DNA from: Micrococcaceae bacterium Sec5.8 | GTDB taxonomy: Bacteria > Actinomycetota > Actinomycetes > Actinomycetales > Micrococcaceae | DNA length: 64,000 nucleotides | NCBI GenBank assembly: GCA_039636775.1 | Contig: CP143429.1 | Coordinates: forward strand, 1,240,001-1,304,000 | Reading direction: 5' to 3' | Shown: positions 63,753 to 64,000 of the stretch, piece by piece | Position numbering within the stretch: position 1 is the first letter of the stretch | Layout: every line of letters begins with the position of its first letter | The notes under the pieces: generated by a model | Told to the model about the DNA's origin: nothing | The model's input: the letters and a program-made list of their open reading frames with translations, nothing else | The model's database searches: none | Made by a program: the position numbers and the translations under genes

Positions 63753-64000
63753 GTGTCCGCCCAGCAGGGTTTTCCGGCGGAGCTGCCCACGGCGGACGGC
63801 GCCCTCCCGGGACCGCCGGTGATCGCCGTCGTCGGGCCAACCGGTTCCGGAAAGTCCGATCTCGCCGTCACACTGGCGCTGGAGCTCGACGGCGAGGTCA
63901 TCAACGCCGATTCCATGCAGTTCTACCGCGGCATGGACATTGGCACCGCCAAGATCACCAGCGCCGACCGCAGGGGAGTGCCGCACCACCTCCTGGACAT
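63753..64000 (+). CDS. miaA: tRNA dimethylallyltransferase MiaA (5' part, cut by window end)
   Basis: The first 82 codons of MiaA, which isopentenylates A37 of tRNAs reading UNN codons. Translation from the GTG at 63753 gives the P-loop GPTGSGKS (28-35) and the diagnostic [17 protein letters not shown], then GVPHHLLD. The frame runs off the window end, so the C-terminal two-thirds is not seen. It starts 3 nt after miaB, forming a miaB-miaA operon that makes successive modifications of the same base. Confidence 0.93.
   Translation, partial: MSAQQGFPAELPTADGALPGPPVIAVVGPTGSGKSDLAVTLALELDGEVINADSMQFYRGMDIGTAKITSADRRGVPHHLLD

Overview
The window is a chromosomal segment from a high-G+C actinobacterium, most likely an Arthrobacter/Pseudarthrobacter-type member of the Micrococcales. 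The evidence is the strong G/C bias at third codon positions, the frequent GTG starts, several apparently leaderless genes, and gene blocks characteristic of actinobacteria (DUF4439-rimP-nusA-ylxR-infB-rbfA; rnj-ftsK-pgsA-cinA-clgR; DUF3046-recA-recX-miaB-miaA). Most of it is core genome. No tRNA, rRNA, CRISPR array, prophage or intact insertion sequence was seen.

Layout. 1-4.7 kb: a PLP-dependent decarboxylase, then on the minus strand an aminoglycoside/hydroxyurea-type kinase, a VIT-family membrane protein and a DUF4439 protein. 4.7-10.8 kb: the translation block rimP-nusA-ylxR-infB-rbfA, with a large nested inverted repeat between infB and rbfA. 10.9-17.2 kb: a secreted ScyD-like protein, a zinc-ribbon thioredoxin, a Trypco1-like protein, an aminotransferase, truB, two membrane proteins and a Nudix hydrolase. 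17.3-22.7 kb is the most plastic stretch: a DUF222/HNH (13E12-type) gene whose 5' end is tandemly duplicated, a decayed GNAT fragment, a low-GC orphan ORF, two GNAT genes (one fused to a P-loop kinase-like domain) and an IS481-type transposase remnant with an in-frame TGA.

22.8-31.5 kb: a DUF937 protein, ribF, the tryptophan-degradation pair kynA-kynU, rpsO, pnp and an M16 peptidase. 32.3-40.5 kb: an operon of a branched-chain-type ABC transporter (five genes), an acyl-CoA ligase, a TetR regulator and an alpha/beta hydrolase. Six successive junctions in it are 4-nt stop/start overlaps, and it is preceded by a near-consensus promoter. 41-48.3 kb: a LuxR-type regulator and a molybdenum-cofactor cluster (moaD, moaA on minus; moeA, moaC, mog, moaE on plus) around a membrane-anchored molybdopterin oxidoreductase that probably uses the cofactor.

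48.4-58.6 kb: dapB and dapA (lysine/diaminopimelate), RNase J, FtsK, PgsA and CinA. Between dapB and dapA sits a small gene whose promoter carries a LexA box exactly filling the -35/-10 spacer. 58.7-64 kb: a ClgR-type regulator, MarR, DUF3046, recA (LexA box plus a 13-bp tandem repeat in its leader), recX, miaB and the start of miaA, cut by the window end.

No wholly new multigene system is evident. The best leads are the LexA-controlled leaderless small gene, the duplicated start of the HNH gene, the infB-rbfA inverted repeat, the recA-leader repeat, the transporter/CoA-ligase operon and the repeat-encoded N-terminus of MoaC.
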